From: Takakia lepidozioides
Lineage: Eukaryota; Streptophyta; Takakiopsida; Takakiales; Takakiaceae
NCBI GenBank assembly: GCA_030704615.1
Contig: CM060732.1
Coordinates: forward strand, 8,990,001-9,054,000
DNA: 64,000 bases
Direction: 5' to 3'
The notes beneath the pieces were generated by a model that ran no database searches, was not told where the DNA came from, and saw only the letters and a list, made by a program, of their open reading frames with translations. The position numbers and the translations under genes are program-made. This document shows positions 49,128 to 60,109 of this stretch, piece by piece. The stretch's first letter is position 1; the number at the start of each line of letters is the position of its first letter.

Positions 49128-49815
49128 GAGCCGTTCTCATCCAGGAGACGCCGGATGGAAATCCGGCGCCGCATTTCCATCCTGCAGGTAATTCGGAGCC
49201 CGGCCGGATAGAAAAACGGCGCCGAATTTCCATCTTGCAGGCAATTCGGAGCGCGGCCGGATGGAAATCCGGCGCCGAATTTCCATCCCAGAGGTAATTC
49301 GAAGCGCGGCCGGATGGAAAAACGACGCCGAATTTCCATCCCAGAGGTAATTCGAAGCGCGGCCGGATGGAAAAACGGCGCCGAATTTCCATCCTAGAGG
49401 TAATTCGGAGCGTGGCCGGATGGATATCCGGCGCCGAATTTCCATCCGCCAGGTAATTTGGAGCGCGGCCAGATGGAAAAACGGCGCCGAATTTCCATCC
49501 TACAGGTAATTCGGAGCGCGGCCGGATGGAAATCCGGCGCCGAATTTCCATCCGCCAGGTAAGTCCAAGCGCGGATGGATGGAAATCCGGCGCTGAATTT
49601 CCATCCGCCAGGTAATTCGGAGCGCGGATGGATGGAAATCCGGCGCCGAATTTCCATCCTACAGGTAATTCGGAGCGCGGCAGAATGGAAATCCGGCGCC
49701 GGATTTCCATCAAACAGGTAACTCGGAGCGCGGCCGGATGGAAATTCGGCGCCGAATTTCCATCCGCCAGGTAAGTCGAAGCGCCGAATTACCATTCTGC
49801 AGGTAATTCAGAGCG
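49128..49815. repeat. 53-bp palindromic satellite array, about 13 units
   Basis: Each 53-bp unit carries a GAAATCCGGCGCCGAATTTC-type palindrome plus a linker such as caggtaattcggagcgcggc. Units are 80-95% alike by eye. Because 53 is not a multiple of three, a stop-free unit leaves all frames open, which produces long spurious ORFs on both strands (such as minus 49713-48943); these are not genes. Confidence 0.9.
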
Positions 49816-49929
49816 TGGCCGCTTGTTTTATTGGTCTAAAAAGACACAACCTTAAGTTTGAGACACGGTTTTCAGGGAATTCTCGACTGGTTGAGAGAAA
49901 TTCCTTGCTTCTTTTCCATCCCTCGTAGT

Positions 49930-51030
49930 TCCTACATGGAAATTCGTTGCCGAAATTCCATCTAGCCGCGATTGCGATTAAATGCCGAATGGAAATTCGG
50001 CGCCGGTTTTCCATCTGGCCGCGATCACGATTACATGCCGAATGGAAATTCGGCGCCGGTTTTCCATCCCCTCCGCCCGAGTCGACTTTATTCCGGCGCC
50101 CCCTGTTGGATATTCGGTGCCGAATTTCCGTCCGGGGGTTGTAATGTGATGGCCAGGTGCCGGCCTCTCCCCCCGAGCCGACTGCATCCGAACGGCCCCG
50201 GATGTAAATTCGGCGCCGTTTTTCCATTCGGGGAGGTTTTTATGTCGGCCAGTTTTCGGCCTGACCCCCCGACACGACTTCCTTTGGGGGGGCCCGGATG
50301 GAAATTCGGCGCTGAATTTACATCCGGGGGATGTTCTCTGTCGGACAGGTGCCGGCCTCTCCGCCCGAGGCGACTTCATCCGGGCGGCCCCTGTTGGATA
50401 TTCGGTGCCGAATTTCTGTCCGGGGGTTGTAATGTGACGGCCAACTGCCGGCCTCTCCCCCCGAGCCGACTGCATCCGAACGGCCCCGGATATAAATTCG
50501 GCGCCGTTTTTCCATTCGGGGAGGTTTTTATGTCGGCCAGTTTTCGGCCTGACCCCCGACACGACTTCCTTTGGGGGGGGGGCCGGATGGAAATTCGGCG
50601 CTGAATTTCCATCCGGGGGATGTTCTCTGTCGGACAGGTGCCGGCCTCTCCGCCCGAGGCGACTTCATCCAGGCGGCCCCTGTTGGATATTCGATGCCGA
50701 ATTCCCGTCCGGGGGTTGTAATGTGACGGCCAACTGCATCCGAACGGCCCTGGATGGAAATTCGGCGTCATTTTTCCATCTGGGGAGGTTTTTATGTCGG
50801 CCAGTTTTCGGCCTGACCCCCCGACACGACTTCCTTTTGGGGGGCCCGGATGGAAATTCGGCGCTGAATTTCCATCCGGGGGATGTTCTCTGTCGGACAG
50901 GTGCCGGCCTCTCCGCCCGAGGCGACTTCATCCGGGCAGCCCTTGTTGGATATTCAGTGCCGAATTTCCATCCGGGGGTTGTAATGTGACGGCCCGGTGC
51001 CGGCTTCTCCCCTTCAGCCGACATCATCCG
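49930..51030. repeat. Higher-order palindromic array: 58-bp then 264-288 bp units
   Basis: 49930-50080 holds about three units of roughly 58 bp (gaaattcggcgccggttttc plus tggccgcgatcacgatta). From about 50080 a 264-288 bp unit repeats about 3.5 times, the gggaggttttta landmark falling at about 50231, 50519 and 50783. Each long unit contains several different GGCGCC-type palindromes separated by ccggcctctccgcccga-type linkers. Period and palindrome variants differ from the neighbouring 53-bp array. Confidence 0.85.
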
Positions 51031-51873
51031 GGCGGCCCCCCACTTTCTGACTGCATACCGTTGGCAGTTATTGCGCAAAGACCAGGGGCCGCATTCCGGA
51101 GACAAGGTTCATTAACACTCTGACTGTGGATTTTTGAGATAGTTGGCTCCCTGGATTTGGATCAGGCTTTGTCGCTCGGACAAATCGGCACCGCATTCCT
51201 TCCCATCGGTGCATCCTCTTTCTACCAGGGAGCTTGCCCGCACGCTATTCTGGCAGTCTTGTGTGCACATCTCCCATGGCGGAAAACCCGAGCGCTACAG
51301 TGTACTGCCCTCCTCACGAGCATAGAGCTTCATTTCCGTGCAGAGGGGACATCTGCCGTGTGATGGAGAAATATCTGTGCGTCCGATACCACCTGAAACC
51401 GGGGTCGGTTTTTTTGGAGGAGGAAAGGAAGGACTCAAACAGGGGGAATGCTTGCGCGTGAGCCTGTGAGCCTGGCTAGGCTCACGCCACGTCAGCAAGC
51501 ATCCACGTGTTCAGGCCCTAATTCCGTGCTTACCCCCCCCTATTACCGCGGATCAGCTGTCACCTATGTCCTAATTTTTTATCCCTCTTCATGGCCCCCA
51601 CATGAATATTCTTTGTGGCTGAGAACAATGGCAGGTTTGCGGATGAATTATGATTGAGGTCATGACTTTGGAATGAGGAGATCGTCCACTAGAGAACTGA
51701 ATATTAAAAGCAAACATTTTTTTTGGGCAAAGCAGTACATTCATTCCAACACACAAACATTTTTCAATTCCGCAATCCGAAGACCTATCCTAGGCAATCC
51801 CTAACTGTACTTACGGGAACGCGCAAAGAACTTGAAAAACAGTTTGGAGATGGAAGCAAAACCAAAACACAAT
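51031..51873. other. No gene recognised
   Basis: Spacer between the palindromic array and the methyltransferase-like paralogue. Short frames on both strands match nothing known. Confidence 0.35.
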
Positions 51874-53660
51874 TTATTGAGCCTCGGTACTTGAACCTAA
51901 AGAAATATTGGAGGTTTCAGAGGAACCACTTCCAGAGTTTACAGCAATATCATCTATGAATACAGCAGCACATCCATGACGTTTTTTTTTTCCACGACCT
52001 TTATGGAGATGCGAATACAATGTTTGTTCGGATAACACCCGTGCGCAAGCTTCCGCGTAAACCGGCAAGCGGTTGGATCTAGGGGGGCTCGGGGACATGT
52101 AGTATCCTTGGAAACCGAAAGATGTCTGCTGATTCGATGACTGGTGCTGAATGGTGGTAGATATTAACATCCAGATATAGACAACGAAAGCCACTATTTC
52201 TCGAATGGGAACGACACAAGGAAATGCAACATATTTTGCACGACTACACAAGAACTTACTCACACTCAAAATCAGAGTCCACGACCAGATCCTCGTCAAG
52301 CGCTTCGGGCTCCTCCAGAAGTCCCTCTGTGGATGGGGCAGAAGTAGTGCCCGACTCAAGCTGACGAAGCTCGCTTGAGAAGAGCTCCGTATCAGCTTCC
52401 ATGCCGAAGAAGTGCCTTCCGGCGCTCTTGCAAGCATGAAAACATGCTCTCGCAAATCCAAGAAGAACGAGAAATAAAAACAGGGTTTCCCTAAGGTCAC
52501 TGCCCATATGTCAAACACAATGTGAAGGGCCCCACCTGTGCCCATAGACAAGTCAACCACTCGTCCACCACGACGGCTGCATGTCTCCACCAAAGTCTGC
52601 ATGAAAGCTGGAGATTTCTCCCGTGCACCTCTCCAAGGGACACCAATTGACCTTTTCATAGTCCGACCCGAGTCGACGTAATTGAAGATAACATCATCCT
52701 CCACAGGCTCGCAGGTGGGGTCAATGTGAGCTGCAAGGTCCCTCAACTGAAACTCAGCAACACCAGCAGGAAGAGTGTCCTTCCGCCTCACCAGGCACAA
52801 AGCTTCGAACACCCGTGTCTGTCAATAATCACGAAGAGAGAATGAGACAGAAGACATAACCCACCATTTTGATTTACCGAAAACCACGAAACATCAATTG
52901 AAAGGAACCAACTCACTTTCTGCCCCGGGAACTCGCCCTTCGTAAGAGGCAGAGTATTGATGCATGTCCAAGTTTTGATGACACGAAACCCGGAAGCTTT
53001 CATGTAGCTGAAAAGAGTTCTTCGAGCCGACATGTCCTTTGACTGCATGAGAAGAAGAGCCCCCGAGTCCGAAAGGAACTTGTTGCTGAACGAGAAAGCC
53101 CACTGCCAGTAACGAGAATCCGATTTGTTCCAAGTCGGGGTCGAATTGGAAGGAAACACATCAGGGACAGGAAAACCGTCAGGAATGTCCAGCACCACAA
53201 GGTCAGTCGCGTATGCCTGCTGAACTCCATTCACCCATTCCGGACTTTTTGTGACCTACAGCCAAAAACATGAGACAGTGTAAGAAGCCCAATCCAAATC
53301 TAACAGGAGATCAATCCCCTGGACAAGCCACAACAAGCTGCCAAAACACAATTATTCATACAACAGTTTAGACATAAGTGTTCACCTGAGTGAGGAACGA
53401 AACAAGCATGTCCCATGATTTTGAGGGCACCCCTTTGAATGTGGACTTCCTGGACTCCATCATTGCAAAAAAACTTTCATTCAGCACCTTACGATTGAAC
53501 TGGCCCAAAACCCTGGAGGGATGTTCTCTCGCCTCGAAAACTTGCTCCCTCGACTTTGATGTTCTCCTATCCCTCCTTGTGGGAGAAGGCTGTCTTTCAG
53601 GAACCTCTGACGGTCCCTGTCCTTGCGGAGCTGCACTTTTCCCCTTCCCCTTACTAGTAT
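51874..53660 (-). pseudogene. Divergent paralogue of the amino-methyltransferase-like gene
   Basis: Exons with consistent phase: about 53660-53386, 53255-52917, 52818-52536, 52446-52260 and a last one ending at 51874. The order matches the gene at 42.5-48.0 kb: VLNESFF (versus VNESFL), DLVVLDIPDGFPVPD (motif-IV-like), LLLMQSKD, TWTCINT (versus WFCINT), VFEALCLVRRKD, SPAFMQTLVETC (versus SPAFIQTLMETC), RVVDLSMGT joined to ACFHACKSAGRHFFGMEAD (motif-I-like). Intron positions are the same, so the genes share ancestry. The protein divergence is large, but LDIPDG and D-L-x-x-G-T are kept, which suggests past constraint. The last exon does not join in phase with the previous one, so this copy is probably disabled. 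The upstream sequence is gag-like, unlike copy 1. Substrate is unknown. Confidence 0.6.
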
Positions 53661-54180
53661 AGGTTTATTTCTTAAGGAACACTTTCTCAGCAGGTGGCAG
53701 ACCCTTTACAAAGCGATGCTTCATAATAGTAGGTCGTTCAGAGGCAATTAGGACAGGCTTACATATAGCAGTCCTTAGATCAGAGTAGTATTTCCATACA
53801 CTGTCACCATACTGAAACTATAAGTCTGGAGTGGTGTAAGTTATAGGCTTTTCTTCACGAAACAATTTTCAAGCCAACTCCCTTGCTTCCACCCATGTAA
53901 GATCAACCTTGCCTTTGATGTTGCACTCAAAAAGCTTTCGGGCCTCACCCTTGAGACAAATCCGAAAGGATTTAATCTTAAACTTTGGTGGGACACCATT
54001 CATCTCAATACTGATTTCAAAAAACTCCAAAAAGGACTCAAAATCTTCCCCCAAGTTGTACTCAGGGTATTGCTGCTTATGCATGCGCTCTCCAGTCTTA
54101 GTTTTCCGAAATGCAGTGTCTGTAACATCGTTTTGTTTCAGCAACATCACATACGTAGCGCATTGGGCCCCGACTCTCAC
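53661..54180 (-). pseudogene. Gag-like retroelement fragment
   Basis: The minus strand reads GEDFESFLEFFEISIEMNGV, KSFRICLKGEARKLFE and DLTWVEARELA, the pattern of an LTR-retrotransposon gag capsid ('F-FL--FE----N-------K---L-L-G-A---F'). After stops near 53870 and 53815, and one at about 53665, it runs toward the first exon of the methyltransferase-like paralogue, with a basic linker (TSKGKGK) before it. It could be a chance neighbour or the N-terminal part of a gag-methyltransferase fusion. Confidence 0.5.
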
Positions 54181-54994
54181 CTACGTGGCGCTCTGGCATT
54201 GGTGGTGAGGTATAGCTGTGAGAGCTCAAGTTCCTTTCATTGTTCCCTATCAAGCTTAACAGACTATCTGTGGACATTACAAAGTATTATCTTTTCTTCC
54301 TGTCTTTCTGTCCCTCTCTGATCCTTGACAGAGGCTGAGCCTGATGCCGTGGCCCTGTTGGGATCTAACTTTTGGGCTGCTCACACACAACAGATTGATG
54401 CTTGTGTGAAGGGCTTTCTCGAGGATATATGGGAAGCCCGAACTAATTGTTTATATCAAGGTAATTCACACTATGGGGTGAGACCCTCACAAAGGTAGTG
54501 CCTATTCCTTATGTTTCTGTCCAAACTGGGCGGGGGGTCTATGGCCACAAGGCAAACAAGGGCTTATGTGTACATCCTAAACCTTGACAGAGTTGCTTAC
54601 AAAGTCACTATTATTCACAGTACAATATCATCACTATACACGTGCACATATTGTCACTAACCCTATAAAATGACTCGGTGACATTTGTTCAGGACCAGTA
54701 AGATCAAAACCTTGCAAAATGTACTATTACTTCATCTCTTTTCACATCTCTCTCTCTGAAATAAACACTCTGTGTAGTGTTTAAGGTTTGCTTTCATCTA
54801 TGGCTTCAGTGGTTTTACTGTGCTGTTCTACCATGTCCCATGGACTCTCTGGGCCTCCAGTGGACGTAAGCAATCTCTTCTGCTCCTCTCCTCTCATGGA
54901 CATTTAAACTCAGTAATTTCGATCTCTTTCCCATCACAGAGGCCCTTTTGGTTTCCAGTGGATGTAATTCTTTTTGTCTTTTCTTTCTTTTCCC
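54181..54994. other. No gene recognised
   Basis: AT-rich spacer with CT-rich runs near 54290 and 54745. No supported feature. Confidence 0.35.
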
Positions 54995-55084
54995 CTATTC
55001 TCTTCCCAAACGAAATGACAACACAAAATAATTCAGATTTAATACCGTTGCACACCTGTTCAGCAAATTCAGAGCCAGGGCCTC

Positions 55085-55225
55085 TTGTCCTTCCTTGATG
55101 GAAACCACAGTGCCATCCTCCAAAAGCCCTTTATAGACCAGGCCAAATGCACCCTCCCTAATCAAAATACTTGAGCTAAAATTCTTTGTTGCATGTTCTA
55201 GTTCGTCCAAGCCAAATTGGTGCAC
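55085..55225 (-). pseudogene. Receptor-like kinase fragment (N-lobe start)
   Basis: The minus strand reads FGLDELEHATKNFSSS, then IREGAFGLVYKGLLEDGTVV and SIKEGQ. This is the start of a plant receptor-like kinase catalytic domain: the region before the glycine-rich loop, G-x-F-G-x-V as the ATP-binding loop, and the VAIK position (here VSIK). The frame is lost directly after this, and no C-lobe, transmembrane helix or ectodomain is found nearby. Only about 45 residues survive, so it is a gene fragment, possibly one exon carried by a transposon. Confidence 0.6.
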
Positions 55226-56535
55226 TTGCTAGGGATTCGCAACTGCAGCCAACATGCCTCCCACCAACGGTGTCTCGGGCCTCTTGACCTTGCCCACTGT
55301 CACTCACTATCTTTGCCAGCAAGTTCAATCATAAAATATTGTCAGAAGGGAGGAAATGAAAACAGACTACTTCAACGGCATACAACAATAGTTTGTAGTG
55401 AGGGGCGTAGGGAAAGGGTAACTGCCTGTAAGTCGAAGGGAGGTGATGAGGGAAACACGGGAGAACCCCATGGGCAAGACAAGGAAATTGGGGTTTTGTG
55501 CTCAAGGAACGATGGCGGACTAGCTGGATGAAATCACGATTTATCATTGGAGTTAACAGGATGAAATTGACAAATGTTCATCAGTGGATGGATGGTGGAA
55601 AAATTGGATAACAAGCAGGGATGAGATCACTAATTGGCATTAGTGGATGGATGACGAGCTAGCAGGATGACAGGGCGATGAAAGCACCAATGAGAAAGTT
55701 GATTCTTCATCACATGGGGATGATACTGCAGAAATAAGACAAATGACTCAACGGTGATTTAGTGGAGAGAGTGGCCACAATAATATTAGCTAGGTGGCAC
55801 TAAGATAAAGGGTGGATAGAAGGAGGTACACGTCGCCGTAAGATGTATTTAGCAACAATCAGGCTTGTGGCACAGAGGGGAATAATACCCAGTGGCCACT
55901 AAGTCTTCAAGCCTAAGGTTATAGCTGGTTAAGTTGTGGGGTCTAGTTATTAAATGATCACGTGGAGTGGCGGCATAGATAAGACCAAGTTTATGATCAG
56001 GTCAGGTATAAGACGAGTGGTTGCGCATAGTTAGCTCTCTCAGATTTTTGGTACCAGCTTACGTTTCTTCTGGCAGTAAAGCATGGAGATTATCATCATT
56101 ATGAAGTGAGCACTAGAATCAGCTTGGTGTGAAGGAGAATGTATCCATTAACATAGAGATGGTGTTATGATGATTAGTTAAAGTGTTTTGTGAGGCCTAA
56201 TTCTCATGCATCGAAGCATCTGATTTGCGTTTATACAAAGAGGAGGTGCAGGCTTAGCTAGCATGCACGATACGGTTGTGTACTAAGAATAGTGAACTGA
56301 TACCAATATGTAGTAGGGTAGTTTCTCCATGCACTTCTCTGCAAAGTCAAGTTAGACATATGTATTAATACTGGAGCAAGGCATCAACACTAGAGGGGCG
56401 GAAGTAAGCATCACGGGCAGGCCTCGTGCGACCGGTGAATGGTGCAAACACAGATATGAAAGTGAATGAAGCAACAAGCTCAAAGGCATTTGGTCACCTT
56501 CTAGGGATGATAACAAAAGAAGACAAACAATGTGT
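55226..56535. other. No gene recognised
   Basis: Contains imperfectly repeated ggatga/ggatgg motifs (55520-55700) and otherwise unique sequence. No coding region supported. Confidence 0.35.
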
Positions 56536-57225
56536 CTAGACAAATCTCAATGACGAATCTCCGTTTGTGCCAGGTTTTCTCTTCCGCTGCAGCCTGGGAT
56601 AAATGGTGTACTGACTGGATGGATTGTCATGGGTTGTAGGCCCCTTCTTTTTACGTCCCTCCGGCTTCCTCCACGCAGCCACCCTCATCGGCTCACAGGC
56701 AGGCTTTGACGACTTGTGCTTGTAATTGATGATCATCTTGAAGACTCTCCCAATCTCCAGATAAGAAACGGCGAAGGCGGATGCACGTCTCTCTATGACC
56801 TGACTTACCGCCACGAGGGGGCAAAACCAAATACCACTGAGAAAATAACAAGAAAAAATACCACACTGGTATATCACCAGGATCACGAGCCAGCCTGTCT
56901 AAGGGTAGACAGAGTGCCAGTTGGACCTCATGATGTAGTGCCACCGGGATCCTTGTAAAAAAGACGAGGCCTTGGCAGTCCTAATGGAAATGCGCCCTGC
57001 AATACATCTAGAGTTGAAAGCCAATGCCATGCAGAGGCAAGAGGTGGTGCGTGAAAGACACTGGGCTGAATGGAGGAGTACCTCTATGTGGGACTGATGA
57101 AGAGCCGCACACGTGTGCTGATGTTGCGCAAAAAGACGACCGCAAGCTGGGCACGGGGTATGGTCTGCAGGGATAGGCGCCTGTTGTTGGGGGAAGAGTG
57201 ACGGGGTCGTCGATGTAGGCTGCAC
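56536..57225 (-). other. Unrecognised minus-strand open segments, possible exons
   Basis: Segment 57225-56899 has a CPACGRLFAQHQHTC pattern and CLSRTTSCLCMALAFNS. Segment 56886-56536 has ERRASAFAVSYLEIGRVFKM and a basic tail (RKPEGRKKKGPTT). Both lie on the same strand as the SWIM-type ORF at 58544-59175, and together they may be remnants of one transposon-associated gene. The Cys/His pattern suggests metal binding, but no family is recognised. Confidence 0.3.
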
Positions 57226-57635
57226 AACTGGAGAAGATGGCGCGTGAAGAGACTCATGACCAAGAGAAGTTGGGGATGCCTTGGAGCCGCTGCCGAGAAC
57301 CCGGGGGAGAAGTGACTGGTGTGGGACCTCGGACCCTACCTGAGAGGCGCAGTGGGAGAGAGCTCAACAGACACGGTGCAAGTTCTTCGATCGGTGTGGC
57401 GCCAGTGGAAGAACTTGGAATCCGATGTGGAGAAGACCGTTGTGAAGAGGAAGAATCTTCTTGAATTTGTCTGGAGCTTGGGCTCTGGTGGTACGCATCA
57501 TGAATATGTGATATGGGGATAGGAGTATTGTGGCCCTGGGGCCTTCCAACATGAGCAGTCGTGGCCATGTCCAACACCTCTCGTTGCAATGGGAAGCCAA
57601 CTGGCACAAATGGTGGAATAGGCCGTAAGGGAGAT

Positions 57636-57896
57636 TTACTATTTCATGAGCAGAAACCATGAGCCATGAGCCATGAGCCGCATGAGCCACATGAGCGGTG
57701 AGCCAAAGTCTAAGACACGCGGATTCCATGAGCGGACTCCTCCAAATTTGGAAATGCGGCAGATTAAAAAAGTATTAAAATAATAGTTTTTAATTTGACC
57801 TTGCCGTTTTTGGAAGTTCCAGATCTTGTAACGCAGCGAAGATATGTCGTCAGTAACAGCTCCGCTCATGGTTTTTTAGATCCGCTCATGGAAATG
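57636..57896. mobile_element. CATGAGC-rich MITE-like element (~260 bp)
   Basis: The left end has ACTATTTCATGAGC followed by five or more CATGAGC repeats. The right end read in reverse is ACTCATTTCCATGAGC followed by AAAAAACCATGAGCGG. The imperfect inverted ends and subterminal repeats indicate a small non-autonomous DNA element. The left end matches the termini at 42297 and 61787, so it may be mobilised by the same machinery as the methyltransferase-carrying elements. Confidence 0.55.
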
Positions 57897-58104
57897 AGTG
57901 ACCGTGCAACGAGAAATCCAGTATACCACGACAAAAGGACGTCGCATACTGGCCTGTATAGAGTATTCCGCGGTTTTACATGCCTTAACATTGGAATGAA
58001 GCTGACCCTTCTGCCGCGATTGAACCAATAGAGTTTGCACCAATAGAGTCTGCAGTACTTCACAATTCTGTCATCTTCGGGTATTCGGCGGGAAAGGTTT
58101 GCGA

Positions 58105-58290
58105 CTCAACTAGGAAATGCGGTGCCGCATTAGGGTTCGCACGTGCGAAATTTCTGGGGGGTTTGGTGTTGGCGACGGTCGGCTCCCTGAAGGCTGGGTG
58201 CGACTATCTTGCTATGACGAAGGCCGCAACTACCAGTACCTACGACTTTACTTGGAAATGCGGCGCCGAATTTCCTTGCCGGGGGTCGAA
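58105..58290. repeat. Two isolated members of the GGCGCC palindrome family
   Basis: ggaaatgcggtgccgcatt (near 58110) and ggaaatgcggcgccgaattt (near 58255) are dispersed relatives of the array palindromes at 44.9-45.3 and 49.1-51.0 kb, here as single copies outside an array. Confidence 0.6.
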
Positions 58291-58543
58291 TGAGGAAAGC
58301 AAAGTTTGGGAGAGCAGAAAAACAGGAACCCTCCAACAAACAAAAATACAAGCACGTGGAAACAATAATGAATGACAAACTATTATCTTATCTTAGTTCG
58401 AGCAAAACAAGTTACTGGTAGGCAAGACATAAGTTGGACCTTTCTGTGGCCAGAGTCAGAGGTACTTGCAGCAGTACAGTTCTACTATAACTGAAACTCC
58501 GAAAAGGATGAGCGTACCATTGTGTGGGGACCGCAAGCCAAGC

Positions 58544-59175
58544 TCACTGGTCCCCTGGATCCATATTCAGAAGAGTGCACACCTCTTGGGGGCTCAACCT
58601 TGGTGCATGTATGAAGTGATGAGTTGTGGAATTACACCGGAGTCTCTTTAGGTACACGTAGTACAGATGCTTGCAAGGGCAGTATGGTGCCCCCTTGTTC
58701 GCCATGATCTGGAAGTCGGTGCAATTGTAGGTGGGTAATTCTGAAATGGTGATGGTGTACACCTCATTGCAAACAACTGAGCTTGTCGTGGCCATCTGAT
58801 ACACACGCCCGAAGCCTGGTGGGGGCACTTCTGTCGAGCTCTGGATTGTACAGTTCATCCGAAGTGCATTCCCCATCCTTGTCTCGTTCACTTTTGAGGG
58901 AGGTCGTCGCCTCTTCGGTTTCCCCCAACGGTGTGTAGGATGCTTAGAGCTGTCGTGTCCCATTGTTCTTGCTCTCACAGGGGTCGGTAGTGGAGGCTCT
59001 GAAAGCGAAAATGGTTGTCTGGGGACGTCAGTGCGCTGCACCATCCGAAATCCTGCGGCAGTAAGGCGTCGGCCTCAACCTGACTCAGATCGCAGCTTGG
59101 TTCCACTGGCCACACCGGGGGAGCCTCTGGCATTGTTTGTATGCCATACTTGGGCTTTCCATACATGCAAGTCAT
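58544..59175 (-). pseudogene. SWIM-type zinc-finger protein, transposon-associated
   Basis: Two overlapping minus-strand frames (59175-58975 and 59044-58544). The second carries a basic stretch (WGKPKRRRPPSKVNETRMGN), then ITISELPTYNCTDFQIMANK and APYCPCKHLYYVYLKR. C-x-D-F ... C-x-C-K-H is the CxCxnCxH pattern of a SWIM zinc finger. SWIM domains bind DNA or proteins and often sit at the C-terminal side of plant MULE-like transposases. No DDE catalytic core is seen here. Its 5' end points away from the methyltransferase retroelement beginning at 59.4 kb, so the two are divergent neighbours. The N-terminal part is in a different frame, so the copy may be broken or spliced. Confidence 0.5.
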
Positions 59176-59387
59176 AATGTCGTGCCTGCAGAACCAGAAC
59201 TGGATGGTTGTCGCCTCCGCAAACTTTGCATGGACAAATCTTCCGGAAGATCAAATGGGGAGGGGTTTACGACGCCAGCCGCGCCCCCACGCCCCGAGCG
59301 TGCAACGCCAACCCCGCGGAGTGTGTTTGCGACGCCGGGCCGTCGTAGCCAAACCCCACGGGAGTGAAACCTGGACTCGGGAGGTAT

Positions 59388-59760
59388 AGGCCACTGCGGG
59401 TCTTGTTGGACTCGGGAGCACAGCCATTGATGTTGGGGGGAGCAGCAATTGCAGGCTTGGGCCTTACAGAGGCGGATTTGGAGCTTTGCCCTTTCCAAAT
59501 TCAAACATCTTTGGGCGGTTCAGAGAAGGCATGAGGGATTACATGCCATGAGCTCTTCATTCGATTGCAGCCAGATCATCTTACAAATGGCTCTGTCATG
59601 AGAGCTAAAGCCATTGTTACGGACGCGATGTCTTATGATGTGCTTGTTGGTGGGGTTGTGTTATACCCGATGGGTTTTACTTTGGACTTTTGGGAAGAAA
59701 CGACATCCTACAGGCCGGAATGGCAGTCAGGGGATGGTCGACATACACTGCTCCCAGTGC
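59388..59760 (+). pseudogene. Aspartic protease domain of the methyltransferase retroelement
   Basis: VLLDSGAQPLMLGGAA (Asp at 59409-59411) is a classic D-S-G-A retropepsin loop. Then comes a TGA at 59532, in a position where an Arg seems likely. Then YDVLVGGVVLYPMGFTLDFW, the second hydrophobic-G segment. The domain is contiguous in frame with the methyltransferase start, so the two were translated as one polyprotein. Confidence 0.75.
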
Positions 59761-60109
59761 GGTTTATTGGGAATGTAGCGGTGGATCATAGGAACATGAT
59801 GCCCACATTGGCTGCATTCTCAGGGGTGGTGGCTTGGGGTGGTGAGCTTTTGGAGGGTAATAGCCATGCAGATGATAGGCCACCACCTGATAAGGACAAA
59901 CAATTGGCATACAAGGCTGATTTTCTTCCTCATGTGCCTGTTCATATTCCACTGTGGGGTACAGTTGGGAATTTGCATCGAGTAGCAGGCGAGTGTGTGC
60001 ACCAAGCATGGCAGGAGGCCTATCCATTGGTGAGTGAGGGGAGTTCAATGACATCACCCGGACCTCCTCAGTTAGCTCATTTGGACACAATGCCCATTAC
60101 CTGGCAACC

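Noticed and set aside
48943-50771. Long ORFs in several frames (e.g. minus 48943-49713, minus 49978-50562, plus 49972-50604)
   Set aside because: They are a by-product of stop-free tandem repeats; the amino-acid pattern simply follows the DNA period.
49128-51030. CRISPR-like array of palindromic repeats
   Set aside because: Linkers between palindromes are themselves repeated rather than unique spacers, and the genome is a plant nuclear genome. It is a satellite.
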